64,000 nucleotides of DNA. Source: Tuctoria greenei (lineage: Eukaryota > Streptophyta > Magnoliopsida > Poales > Poaceae). The notes beneath the pieces are model-generated. The model did no database searches. It was not told the DNA's origin and saw only the letters and a list, made by a program, of their open reading frames with translations. The stretch lies in the NCBI GenBank assembly GCA_036927565.1, contig JAYESD010000001.1, positions 143,147,415-143,211,414 on the forward strand. Reading direction: 5' to 3'. This document shows, piece by piece, positions 12,198-23,294 of this stretch (position 1 is its first letter; each line of letters opens with the position of its first letter). The position numbers and the translations under genes were made by a program.

Positions 12198-13766
12198 ATG
12201 TCTTCAGGTTCTGAGGATAGTTCTTTTCACTATGATGAAGAGGTACAACATGCTCGAGTGCAAAGAGCTAAGGAGAGAGTGATAAAGAAAAGACATGATG
12301 TCAATGTTCATCTCCTCCTTCTAACGATACTCTCCCTAAGAGAAGGAGCGTTGTTGTGAAGAAATCCCAGGGCAATGATGCAGTTGGGAGCTCATCAGGG
12401 CCCAAGAGAGCCCTCAATAAGGGCAAAGGACTTGCTAGCGGGCCTATTGGTCCATTGAAGATGAAAGCCCCTACTCATCGCAACATACATCCGTCTAGTG
12501 CTGATTTCACTAGAAAAGGTGGAGAGCTAGCTGTTCAGGAAGATAGAGGTCTATCATGGGCCCAAACAATCAGCTGATCCCAGATTTTGGAGTAATTTCC
12601 ATGCTGATCACTATGAGCATGTGTATTTAAAGATGAGGAATCCTGTCATTGAAAGTCAATGGGTTGATATCACCTATCTCCAATCCAAAAGATGTCAAGC
12701 CTATCAAGAGGTTCTAGAAGCCTTGGAGCTGCATGGACTGAAGGATCTAGTCTCCTTCCAGTGGGACCAGAACATTTAGGTCATCACTCAATTCTACTCT
12801 ACTCTCTATTTTGCTCGTGATGACAGTGACACGATGATCTGGATGACACATGGAGCACAGTATAATGTCACTTATGATGAGTTTGCAAAAATTCTTCACC
12901 TGGAAGATTCTTTGGAGAATGACATCATTATCCACAATCTGAAGCCTCTAGAGAAACATCAACTTGACTTTCTCTATGATACAAAGATGCCATTCAAGTC
13001 TACAACTACGAATTACTTGAAGCCCTTCTTTGCTGTTCTCAATAGGATCCTGAGGAAGACCATAGCTCCCAAAGAGGGAGATGCAGAGACCATTCAAGGC
13101 ACCCTTAGGACATTGATGAAGGTGATTAGTAGGAAAAGGACCTTCAATGTATTTGAGTACATGTACAATGACATTGTCAATATCTCCATCACTCCTAACA
13201 GGTCCTGTGTCTATGCACCTTACATCATGTATATGATTGAGAAGGTGACATGACTAGAATTTGTGAAGGACATGCCTCATACCAGACGTAGGCCTCAGAA
13301 GCCTAACATCTACACTATTCCTTCTGCTCCCAGCTCACCTGGAGAGGAAAAAAGATCCAAGAGGGCTCAAGAGGGAACAAGATCTGAGGCTGCTGCTCCT
13401 GCTCCTCCACCTCCTAGAGAGTCGTCCAGTGGAGTGCTGAAGATGCTATCATCCATCTTTGCACCCTGTCAAAAAGTGGAAATCAAGCAGCACAAGGAGA
13501 GTCTGGACAGGAAGAAGCATCAAAGATATGTAAAGGCCAACATCAAAGTCATCTGTGACAAGCTAAAAATGGAGCCAGTGGGGTCACTTTAGATTTCAGA
13601 GGACTCAGAAGAAGATTTTACCGAAATGCCTCCTCTAACTTAGTAAGAGTTGGCCTCATTTGGACTGGCTGGTACCTCTGCTCCTCCTCCTCCTCCTCAA
13701 GCACCTGAAGATGAAGAAGAAGATGAAGAGATGACTGAGAGTGAGAGAGGCAGTGACGATGAGTGA
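12198..13766 (+). pseudogene. ORF3 (post-pol, 'env-like' position) of copia A, broken
   Basis: ATG at 12198; the reading ends at TGA 13764-13766. Segments match ORF3 of copia B (50128-51529) throughout: a basic N-terminus with KGKG and a PIGPLKMKAP block, a core with WMTHGAQYNVTYDEFA, RKTIAPKEGDAE and NISITPNRSC, then a proline-rich and acidic tail. Stops and frameshifts (near 12320, 12575, 12779, 13253 and 13592) break it. I see no signal peptide or clear membrane segment, so a true envelope protein is not supported; function is unknown. Sireviruses often carry an extra ORF here. Confidence 0.7.
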
Positions 13767-13803
13767 TTCCACTCAAATTTTTCGTTTTTGGTGCCTTGAT
13801 GCC

Positions 13804-14166
13804 AAAGGGGGAGAGATTGAGACTAGTTGTCTAGGTTAAGACATTAAAGACTTGTGATCAAGGACATGTACTCATTTTCAAACTATTGTAATTTATTTTG
13901 GATGTGTTTAATTTACTTAATGTGTGATGCTTAGTTAATGTTAATGTGATGATCGTTGCTATAACTGTCAAATGTTTTTTTATTGCTCATCACATCTTTT
14001 GATCACACACTTGTTAGGCACCCCACCATAAAGAGTGCATATATGTGAGAAGTATTTTGTTACTCATTCATTATTCTCTTATATTCACACTTTATGAAAA
14101 TTGACTTTTTTACTCTTAATTGTGATATCTCAATTGGTTGTCATCAATCACCAAAAAGGGAGAGAT
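13804..14166 (+). promoter_or_regulatory. Polypurine tracts of copia A
   Basis: The functional tract AAAAAGGGAGAGAT (14153-14166) abuts the 3' LTR. A second tract, AAAGGGGGAGAGATTGA (13804-13820), lies about 350 bp upstream next to a GATGCC repeat also found in B and C. Multiple polypurine tracts before the 3' LTR are described for Sireviruses. Confidence 0.75.
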
Positions 14167-15688
14167 TGAAAGTGCATCTAGGTAATCCCTTGTGGGTTTT
14201 AGATGATTGATGACAAACAAATGAGATCCTAATGAATTTGTTGAGATGACTGCAGGTTAAGAAAAATGAGATAGTTTGGTGCACTCAAAAGGGTGAAAAT
14301 GGCAAAGTAGATTTAAATGTATAGGATGTGTGTAAGAGACATATCCCAAGAGCTCAAGTCTTTGCGTAGGGGTAAGGACTTAATAACACCTAAAAATTCA
14401 CTGAGCATCGGATTAGTCCGTTCATAGACAGGACTAGTCCGTTAAACTCTCTGTTGTCCAAGTGTATTGTGCATCGGACTAGTCCGATCGTGGACCGGAC
14501 TAGTCCGCTAACTTTTCTGGAATCCAATAACACAGTGCACCGGACTAGTCTGATCATAGACCGGACTAGTCCGTTCAAGTCTCTATAAATCCTTTTCAGT
14601 GCACTCCGGACAAGTCCGTCCATGGGACAGGGCTAGTCCGCTGAACTCTCTGGAGTCCAATTACACATAGCACCGGACAAGTACGTTCTTGGATCAGACT
14701 AGTCCATTCAACTCTCTGGAGTTGAATTACACATGGAACCGGACAAGTTTGCACATCCACCGGATTGGTCCGGTATACCCCACACAATTAGGGTTTCTAG
14801 TGTGTTGCGTTCCACACCAACTTTTACACAGCACACTGGACAAGTCCGGTACCGGTACCCAGTACGCACTATTCCGGTCATCGAGATTTATAACGGTAAC
14901 TTTTTGAAAACCCTATAAATAGGAGATCTATGACTCCACGATGAAACTTTCAATTCCTACTGTCAAAATCATAAACCCTAGCGCCGCCGCTTGTCCCAAG
15001 AGCCCAAAAACATATATCCCCACACATCTAAAGTCCAAAAAGGTGAAAACCAATTGAATACTTAGATTTGGGATTGAGAGATCGTCGTCTACACGTCGTT
15101 GAGCTCTTGGGGTTTGATCTTTTGACACTCATGCTCTTTCTTGTAATCTTTTCGAGTGTATTTGATCATTTTCGCATTGTAATTCTTGTGGGAGCTCTCA
15201 ACGTGTGAGGTTGCCCCATATGCTCGGTGATTGCCCGTGATAGTAGATTCAAGTCGGCCTTGTGTGGTGACTTGAAGAGGGAAAGAGTTTGAAGAGACCC
15301 AACTCTATTTGGGCTTTCTCAACGAAGAGTAGATCTCTTTGGTGAGATCGAACCTCAGTAAAAATCGGTGTCTCGTGTGCTTCTTTACTTTTGCATCTTG
15401 ATTAGGTCACATTGTTGATCAACATCATAACTTGAATTGCAAATTGTTTTTCACGTATAACTTCACGACATCTATTGTAAATTCAAGTAATCTTATCTGT
15501 TGTTCACATTTCTGCTGCTTAAAAGAATTTAAATCCTGTATTGATACCTAATCAAATCAGCATACACCAGGCACACCAGACTACTCCGCTCACACAACCG
15601 GACAAGTCCGGTCAATCAAGTTTTTGACCGTTTGATTAAGTGTGTAGAAAAATTTCAAAACCTATTCACCCCCTCTAGGCCACATTCA
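14167..15688 (+). repeat. 3' LTR of copia A (1522 bp)
   Basis: Starts TGAAAGTGCATCTAGG, ends GGCCACATTCA, followed by CGGTT. It repeats the palindrome array (about 14400-14890), the TATA box (14914-14922) and downstream sequence of the 5' LTR, with substitutions and a deletion of sequence present in the 5' copy. Confidence 0.92.
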
Positions 15689-16431
15689 CGGTTTCTGTCC
15701 CATTGATCCATAAAGACGACCGACCTAAAACTCCAGAGAGGGGTCCAACTCTATAGATTTTTCAGAGTCCTAGTTTATTTTTTCAGAGTACCTCTTTCTC
15801 TACTCCAAAACAGACCCAAAATGAAGTAGACGTGGAGTTGTGAGGTTATTACCCACAATGCCACTCGTTACAATATGTGAATCGTTTTTTTCTTCGTTTC
15901 TTCTATCGGGCAAACGATGGGACTCCCAGGTAAGCAGCGCGGGCGAGAGCGCCGTTCCCCGTCGATGCGGCCGTGCCTGGACGGGCTACTCCCGCAGCGC
16001 CGGCGGGACTCCAGCCCTTCCTCTTCCCCGCGGCCAGTACTTCCTCTTCCCTGCGGCGCATCGGCTTTGAGTTGGCAGGGACTCGGGAACCCTAGCCGCC
16101 ACCGGCGCTGGACGCTTGCACGCGTCCAACATCGATCATGCCGCCCTGACGAGTTCCGCCACCGGCCGGACGTCGTCCAACTCCTGCCATCGGTGTGCTC
16201 TCTTCCCCAACCGTTTGTAGATCGGTTCCCTCATTCAATTTGCAGATTGACTTTCTCTGTGAGAGGCATGTCAATGTTTGTGATTTTTTATGTGCTAATG
16301 ATCCAAGCTGATTGTTTGCACATAATATGATCATTGTTTGCATTTGTATTTTATTGATTGTATATGCATTCCATGATGTTGTCGTCCATCTTGCTTGTTA
16401 TGATGATTTTTTTTGTATGTGTTACTGATAG
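15689..16431. other. Older DNA upstream of PP2C exons; GC-rich segment
   Basis: Continues the flank interrupted by copia A. An AT-rich part (15689-15900) is followed by a GC-rich segment (about 15917-16240) that looks like a gene leader or first exon, then T-rich intron-like DNA up to an AG at 16430-16431. I could not identify a product for the GC-rich part. Association with the PP2C exons downstream suggests a chimeric captured transcript unit, but no terminal repeats were resolved. Confidence 0.4.
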
Positions 16432-16888
16432 AAGCATAATGACCTGTTTCTGATATTTGCTTCTGATGGTCTTTGGGAGCACCTCAATGATGATGATGCA
16501 GTACAAATTGTCTCCAAGAACCCAAGAACTGTAAGTTATCATCTTGAACATTTTATTTCATGGCATTTCTCCGTGTTTGATAGTTTGTTGTGCAGTTTAA
16601 CCCTCCAACTAATGAAATTTACACATATTCGTGCAGGGAATAGCCAACAGATTGGTGAAGGCTGCCGAGGGAGGTCAGCTACCGCGATCTGAGGACGATC
16701 GGGCAGTGAGGCGGCACTTCCATGACGACATAAGCATTGTTGTGGTATACCTCGACCACCACCGTGGACGCCGCAACACCATGGTCATCGACTCGAGCAA
16801 CAACTGCACCAGCGCTCCTGTCGACATTTTCTCCTCCAATTCTCACCATTCTGCAGAGCCCTTCCTACCTCATAAGAGCTCTGGGTAG
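16432..16888 (+). pseudogene. Captured 3' exons of a protein phosphatase 2C gene
   Basis: Exon A (about 16432-16530) encodes FLIFASDGLWEHLNDDDA, the conserved PP2C motif with a metal-ligand Asp in SDGLWE. It ends at a GTAAGT donor (16531). An intron (16531-16636, ending GTGCAG) leads in frame to exon B (16637-16888) encoding ANRLVKAA, RRHFHDDISIVVVYLD and a tail ending KSSG before TAG. The RRHFHDD(I/T) block is typical of plant clade D PP2Cs. PP2Cs are Mg/Mn-dependent Ser/Thr phosphatases. The N-terminal catalytic motifs (RGxxxxxED, DGHGG) are not found upstream, so this is a C-terminal fragment. Intact splice sites show that it derives from genomic DNA, as in Pack-MULE or Helitron captures. 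Confidence 0.8.
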
Positions 16889-17389
16889 TGAACCGAATGG
16901 CTGAAAGTTAGGCCTTCTCTGGTTGGTGAGTTGTAGAGTTGCAGATCAGAGCAGGCAAACTTCTGTGCCATTGTCATTGGAGCAACTCGAGATGTATATA
17001 GTGTTGGTGCATGGCATTTTGATACCAGATGAGATCATTTGTTGGTCTTGTGGGTTATGTAGCATAATTGGTTTATTGCAGCCTTTTTTTTGTTTGTCTG
17101 ATCGAGTTATACTTGCTCATTTTGAGTAACTGGCGGTAAGCTAGTCCACCAGAGCGGGTTCATTACCATCGCCCGCGCTCTGGATTTATGCTTTTGATTA
17201 TGAGTGATTTCTGCATTGTGATTTCTGTCGGGGGTGGTCACGACTGACTTCATCTGGAGTGCAAATAATTAACTGTACAAATTTATACTTAATTTTTGTT
17301 TCATATAATTACTTCTAGGAGCTACGATGATGTCAATTTTTCTCTCCAGTAATCATAGCTCGATGTCACTTCAGGCAGCTAGTTTCATT
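16889..17389. other. PP2C 3' flank with an imperfect inverted repeat
   Basis: Non-coding. An inverted repeat CCAGAGCGGG (17149-17158) and CCCGCGCTCTGG (17172-17183) could form a short hairpin with a 2-base bulge. Such GAGCGGG inverted motifs are frequent near ends of grass DNA transposons, but I could not place element ends. TCATT (17385-17389) is the left duplication of copia B. Confidence 0.5.
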
Positions 17390-17642
17390 TGAAAGTGCAT
17401 CTAGGATTTCCTTGTGGGTTTTGGATGATTTATGACAAGCAAATGAAATCCTAACCTCTTTGTTGAGATGAGCACAAGTTTTAATAGCAAAATAAGCAAA
17501 GTGCCAAAAAGAAGGGAGAATGAGGAGCAAAGTGGAAATGAGCTCAAGGAAGAAGAATAGTAGATCATTGTATATGGAGTGTGTTAAGGAAACACACATC
17601 AAGAGATCAATCACAATTAAACACACATTGCACTAATTTATA

Positions 17643-18130
17643 CAGGACCGGACTAGTCCGAATGTCATCGGACTAGTTCGATATCCTCTCTGCACAAGAT
17701 CGGACAAGTCCGATATCCATCGGACTAGTCCGATATCTCTCTGACTAGAATCGGACTAGTCCTCCCCAGTGCGGACTAGTCCTAAAAAAACTTCACAAGT
17801 CACACAAAATCGGACAAGTCCGATCACACACCGGACTAGTCTGATATCTTTCTGATGTCAATCGGACAAGTCCAATATTAGCACGGACTAGTCCGAAAAA
17901 CTCTCTGACCTAAATCAGACAAGTCCTCCAAGTGTGGACTTCTTATCATAACCACTTAAGGTTTCACTGTCCGGACAAGTTCGATATCTATCGGACTAGT
18001 CCAAAGATTTCCAGAAGCGAAATCGGACAAGTCCGCTCCTAGTCAGACTAGTCCAATATTTTGGGACACTTAGGGTTTGCTACACACAGCACACCGGACT
18101 ATTCCGATGTCCACCACGGACTAGTCCGAT
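17643..18130. repeat. Palindrome array in the 5' LTR of copia B
   Basis: About twenty copies of GGACTAGTCC, GGACAAGTCC and variants, often followed by GATAT. The array ends about 40 bp before the TATA box. It is repeated in the 3' LTR (about 52248-52735), and single copies lie near the LTR ends (18825-18855 and 53488-53523). Confidence 0.85.
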
Positions 18131-18166
18131 CTTTCTAAACCCTAACGGTCACCTTTAGAAACCCCA

Positions 18167-18175
18167 TATAAATAG
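18167..18175 (+). promoter_or_regulatory. TATA box of copia B 5' LTR
   Basis: TATAAATAG directly after the palindrome array. The 3' LTR has the same box at 52765-52773. Confidence 0.6.
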
Positions 18176-18943
18176 AGGTGCACGGCCCAACTTGAAAGTC
18201 TCTCGAACCCTAGCGCCGTCACACCTCCCAAGAGCCTCAAAAACACATCTCTCCACGAAATTAAGTGCAACAAAGATCAATCCTTTGAGGATACACTCTA
18301 GATCATTGGAGAGACACGTTCAACACTCATTGAGCTCTTAGTTTGATTCTCTAACACACTCATGTGATTTCATTATAATCTTTTGAGTGTGTTCTTGGTG
18401 GTATTTCGTGTTGTAATCTAGGGGTGCCCTCAACGTGTGAGAAGGCCCCTTGAATTCGGTTATTTACCCTTTGTGATAAGTGGAAGAGGATTGGCCTTCG
18501 TGGCGATCCGACGAGGGTAGGGTTGGAGAAGACTCGGTCCTTTTGTGGACTCCTCAACGTGGATGTAGGTTTCCTCTGTGGGAGCCGAACCACGGGATAA
18601 ATCCTTGTGTCTTGCTTTGTGTTCATCGTTCTTATTCATCACAACAATCTAGGGTTTCAATCATTATTGCTTACTTTATGTTGGATCATTAAATATAAGA
18701 TTGAATTGTGATATACCCTAGTCCATAATCTTGCAACACTCATTTGACTGTATATTTCCGCTGCATACATCGTAGAATCAAAGTAATCGATCAAACTTAA
18801 TCAACCTAGTCAGTACACACCGGACTAGTCCGCACTTTACCGGACTGGTCCGATATCTCAAGTTTTGATCTGGTGATTAAGTGTTGCAGGTTCCGAAAAA
18901 TTTCAGAAGGGCCTATTCACCCCCCCTCTAGGCCACATTGAAT

Positions 18944-18955
18944 TGGTATCAGAGC
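18944..18955 (+). promoter_or_regulatory. Primer binding site of copia B
   Basis: TGGTATCAGAGC, the initiator-Met tRNA primer site, two bases after the 5' LTR end. Confidence 0.9.
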
Positions 18956-18994
18956 GGGTTCTTCAAGAAAGAGACTAATCGCTCGAAAAAGATC

Positions 18995-21409
18995 ATGTCG
19001 GACATGAAGGACATCCACAAGAGCAACAACCAAGAAAAGGTTGATGATGACAAGAACCTAAAGGTGGAGAAGCTCCTCGAAGCCATTCAAGACTTCGAGG
19101 ACGACGATGAGGAGACGCGAGAACTAAAGGCGCTCCTAAGAAAGAAGACACTTTCCAAAGGGAAAGTGAAGATTGAAGAAAAGAAGAAGGGGAGTAGTCA
19201 CACCGACTACTCCCGATATCCTTTCAACTATGATCGTCTCAATTCCAACAATAATCATTATTTGTCTATCTCACTTAGAAAAGCCCCACATTTTGATGGA
19301 AATGATTACTCAATGTGGAGGCAAAATATGAAAATGCATCTAATCTATCTCAATCCAAGTCTATGGCATATTGTGTGCACAGGAATAGATATCTCGAACA
19401 ACGACGAAGAGCTCACACCAAGCCAAGAGCAGGCTATTCATCGAAATGCTCAAGCCGCGGCAGTAATTACCTCTTCGCTCAGTCGGGACGAGTTCACCAA
19501 GGTGGATGGACTCGAGATTGCTAAGGAGATATAGGACACACTGCAAACTGCACATGAAGGTGACCGACATGTGCGTGAAGCAAAGATCGAAATGATCGAA
19601 GGCGAATTAGGTAGATTCGCAATCGAAGAAGACGAGTCACCTCAAGATATGTACAACCGATTAAAGACACTCGTCAACAAGGTTCGATCTTACGGAAGCA
19701 AGAAGTGGAATGACCACGAGGTGGTGAAGCTTATCCTTAGAGCTTTCATGCCTCGCAACGTCACCTTATGCTCCATGATTAGAGGAAGTCCCAGATACAA
19801 GAGAATGACTCCAGATGAATTACTCGGAAAAATCATCAATTTCGAGATGATGGAAAAACAAGCAAAGCACGTCAAGGAAATTGCTGACCTCACCTCGGCA
19901 AAGAAGAAAGGGGTTGCTTTGAAGTCCACCCTCAAGCCCCTATCTAAAGAAACTCGAGAAGCTCAGCTAGAAGAAGACAGTGATGATGGGAGCAGTGAAT
20001 TAGATGAAGAATACATGATATTGTTCATGAAGAAATTCAAGAGAATAATGAAGAAAAGACAAGGCACTAAATCAAGCGAAGGGAAGTACAAGGAAAGAAC
20101 AAAGTCAAAGTTGAGGCGAACATGCTATAATTGTGGTGAGTATAGCCACTTTATAGTTGATTGCCCATATGAAGAAAACAAGAAGAAGACCAAAGAAGCC
20201 AAGCCTCAACCCAAGAAATTCTTAAAGAAGAAGAAACAAGTCGAACAAGCGCAGATAGGGAAAGAGTGGGACTCAAATGATGAGTCCTCATCATCCGAAG
20301 AAGAAGAGATGGCTAGCATAGCCATCGAAAAGACATCCAAGAAGTCTACTCTCTTCCCTACACTCGGCGCATGGAAGGGAAATGGCACTTGCTTCATGGC
20401 AAAGGAAGGTAAACACAAGGTAAACACCAAACCCCCTTCCGTGCATTCCTATTCTAGCGATGATGAAATCAATAGTTATAATGAGGATATGCTTATTGGA
20501 CTAGTTAGGAAAACTGCCACAAAAATGAAATTTTTACTTGATCAACTTGTTGAGAAGGAGAGGTTGATACATCGTCAAGAGGACATGATTATCTCCCAAA
20601 AGGAGGAACATGTCGAACTTAACAAACTTCTAGAGCTTGAAAAGGAGCGAAGCAAGTCACTAGAGGTTGAGTTAGCTTCAAGCAAGGAAGCTTGCTTGGA
20701 GTTAAATGACTCAAATGCTGCAATCAAGGAAGAACTTGCTAACCTAGTCAAGGTTAACAAGATCCTTAAAGTGCAAGTTGAGTCACTCAAGCAAGGTGAC
20801 CCTTCATCCTCCTCAAGTTCACCTTCTCAACCCATTAAAACTGAAGTTGCTTCTACTTGTACATGTAATAAAGTTGACACCAGTTTGAAAGACAAGCCAA
20901 CCTCTACAAAGGATAAGCATCCTGCCCAAAGTGGCATATTTGACAAGGAGAAGATCAAATATGCACGTAGTGCATACTTGGTCACAAGACCCCCAAATGT
21001 CAAATATGGCATTGGTTACTCTCATGGTGAAAAACGACAAGCTAGAAGCCATAAGAATAACAGGGATATCAATGTCTTTGTAAAGGGAGGAGCCTTCCAA
21101 ACTGGAAAATCAAAAACTAATAAGTACAAAACGCATGACCGCCGGACTAGTCCGGTGAGGGTCCGGATAAGTCCGGTACTCCGGACAAGTCCGGCCTCCC
21201 AGACTAGTCCTGTGTATAAACAACAAAAGTTACTTTTCAATACTTTCAATGCCTCGTATGTCTTAATGAAAAATAATTATGGAAAGGTTTATGCTCATTA
21301 TGTTGGGCCACGCCATAGGAACACCAAGTCTCATGTGTGGGTGCCCAAATCTCTTGTGACTAACCTCCGAGGACCCAAGCAAGCTTGGGTACCTAAAACC
21401 AAGGCATAA
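18995..21409 (+). pseudogene. gag of copia B, one nonsense codon
   Basis: ATG at 18995 (MSDMKDIHK) is the first Met after the PBS. One TAG at 19532-19534, where relatives have Trp, interrupts an otherwise open frame to TAA 21407-21409. Parts: acidic N-terminus, copia Gag core (19280-19900), zinc knuckle CYNCGEYSHFIVDC (about 20122-20163), acidic patch, long coiled coil (20500-20800) and C-terminal GPKQAWVPKTKA. At 21141-21212 the LTR-type palindromes occur inside the coding frame and translate to repeated TSPV units (RTSPVRV, LRTSPAS, QTSPV). Copia A lacks this stretch at the same place. Confidence 0.88.
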
Positions 21410-23294
21410 ATTGTTTTTGCACGCCTATTCCTCCAGTGGATCTAAATGGGTGTTAGACAGTGGCTGCACCAACCATATGACCGGAGAAAGAAGAATGTTC
21501 GTTGAATATGAAGAGAATGAGGATCCAAATGAGGGCATCTATTTTGGAGATAATAGTCAAGGGAAGGTGCTCAGTACCGGTAAAATTGCCATATCATCTA
21601 AGCACACACTTTCTCATGTATTACATGTTGATTCCTTGGATTATAACCTGTTGTCCATATCTCAATTATGTGACAAGGGTTATAATTGCTTGTTCACTAA
21701 CGAGGGTGTGACCGTTTCTAGGAGGAGTGATGGTTCCATTGCATTCAAGGGTATGTTAAAGGGAAAGCTCTATCTTGTTGACTTCAACAAGGATAAAGTT
21801 GAACTTGACACATGCTTGATTGCAAAAACCAATATGGGTTGGTTGTGGCATAGACGGATAGCGCATGTTGGTATGAGGAACCTCCAAAAACTCCTCAAGG
21901 GCGATCACAACCGAGGTTTAAAGGATGTTGTATTTGAGAAAGACAGGCCTTGTAGCGCATGCCATGTCGGGAAGCAAGTTGGAGCACCTCACCCCGCCAA
22001 GAACGTCATGACTACAACAAGACCGCTTGAGCTACTTCACATGGACTTATTTGTTCCAATTGCCTACATAAGCGTCGGCGGTAACAAATATGGTTTAGTA
22101 GTTGTTGATGATTTTTCTCGCTTCACTTGGGTTTTCTTTTTGCATGATAAGTCAGAAACACAAGGAATACTCAAGAATTTCTTCAAGCGAGCTCAAAACG
22201 AATTCTCATTGACAATCAAGAACATTTGAAGCGACAACGGCACGGAGTTCAAGAACACACAAGTGGAGGAGTACCTTGATGAAGAAGGCATAAAGCACGA
22301 GTTTTTAGCTACGTACTCCCCTCAACAAAACGGGGTTGCCGAAAGAAAGAACCGAACTCTCATAGAGATGGCAAGAACAATGTTCGATGAGTACAAGACC
22401 TCGGATCGATTTTGGGCGGAATCGATTAACACTGCTTGCCACACCGTAAATCGACTTTATCTTCATCGACTACTCAAGAAGACATCCTATGAGCTACTTA
22501 CCGGTAACAAGCCTAATATTTCATATTTTCGAGTTTTCGGTTCTCCATGTTATATTTTAAACAAGAAGCCAAGGACTTGAAAATTTGCTTCGAAGTATGA
22601 TGAAGGTTTCTTGCTTGGTTATGATTCGAACACTTACGCCTATCGTGTTTTCAACAAGACCTCCTGACTTGTTGAAGTAGCACGTGACGTAGTGTTCGAT
22701 GAAGCTAATGGCTCCCAAAAGGAGCAAGTTGATCCATGTGTACTAGGTATATAAGAAGATCCTTGTCAAGCATTGAAAAGAATGGCCTTAGGTGAAGTTC
22801 AACCACAAGAGTCACCTCTACACATGTATGAGGAAGATGAACCACAAGAGGAGGTCAACGATCAAGGGGGGAGCTTTCACACAAGATCAACCTCAAGAGA
22901 GTGAAGATGATCAACAAGTCAACGAAGGCAATCATTTAGGGGAAGAAGAAAATGATCATGAAGATTCAAGACAGCAAGTACCACACCCAAGAGTACACCA
23001 ATGCGTCCAAAGGGATCATCCAATTGACAACATCATCGGCGACATCCAAAAGGCAGTAACTACTAGATCTCGCATAGCTAACTTTTGTGAGCACTATTCG
23101 TTTGTATCCTTTTTTGAACCACGCAGGGTTGAGGATGCATTGAATGATCCGGACTGGGTGGTGGCAATGCAAGAAGAATTGAACAACTTCAAGCGGAACG
23201 AGGTGTGGGAACTCGTGGCAAGACCCAATGCGAATATTGTCGGCACCAAGTGGGTCTTCCGCAACAAACAAGATGAACACGGGGTGATGAAAAG
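21410..23294 (+). pseudogene. pol of copia B, part 1 (PR, IN, start of RT)
   Basis: The pol frame is one base forward of gag. Protease motif VLDSGCTNHM (about 21450), HHCC zinc region (HRRIAH, CSACH), integrase with LHMDLFV, SDNGTEF and NGVAERKNR. A TGA at 22227-22229 (relatives have Arg) falls just before SDNGTEF, a second TGA near 22578 follows KPRT, further stops lie near 22666 and 22754, and a frameshift near 22866. RT begins after EDALNDPDWVVAMQEEL. The frame is cut at 23294 by copia C; the 5-bp flank is AAAAG. Confidence 0.88.

Larger units (their letters stand above)
4139..15688 (+). mobile_element. Ty1/copia element A (Sirevirus-like), complete but defective
   Basis: Two LTRs (4139-5729 and 14167-15688) bracket a PBS, gag, pol, a third ORF and a polypurine tract. 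Flanks TGGTT and CGGTT form a 5-bp target-site duplication with one mismatch. Domain order PR-IN-RT-RNaseH defines Ty1/copia. A long gag with coiled coil, a third ORF after pol and extra polypurine tracts upstream of the 3' LTR are known Sirevirus traits. Gag and pol carry many stops and frameshifts and the RT active site is mutated, so A is not autonomous. The LTRs differ by indels (1591 against 1522 bp) and many substitutions, so A is older than gypsy D. Confidence 0.92.
17390..18941 (+). repeat. 5' LTR of copia B (1552 bp)
   Basis: Begins TGAAAGTGCATCTAGG; ends GGCCACATTGA, where the expected terminal CA has become GA. It has a palindrome array in U3 (17643-18130) and a TATA box at 18167-18175. 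It lacks a 69-bp stretch that is present in the 3' LTR (53354-53422). Confidence 0.92.
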
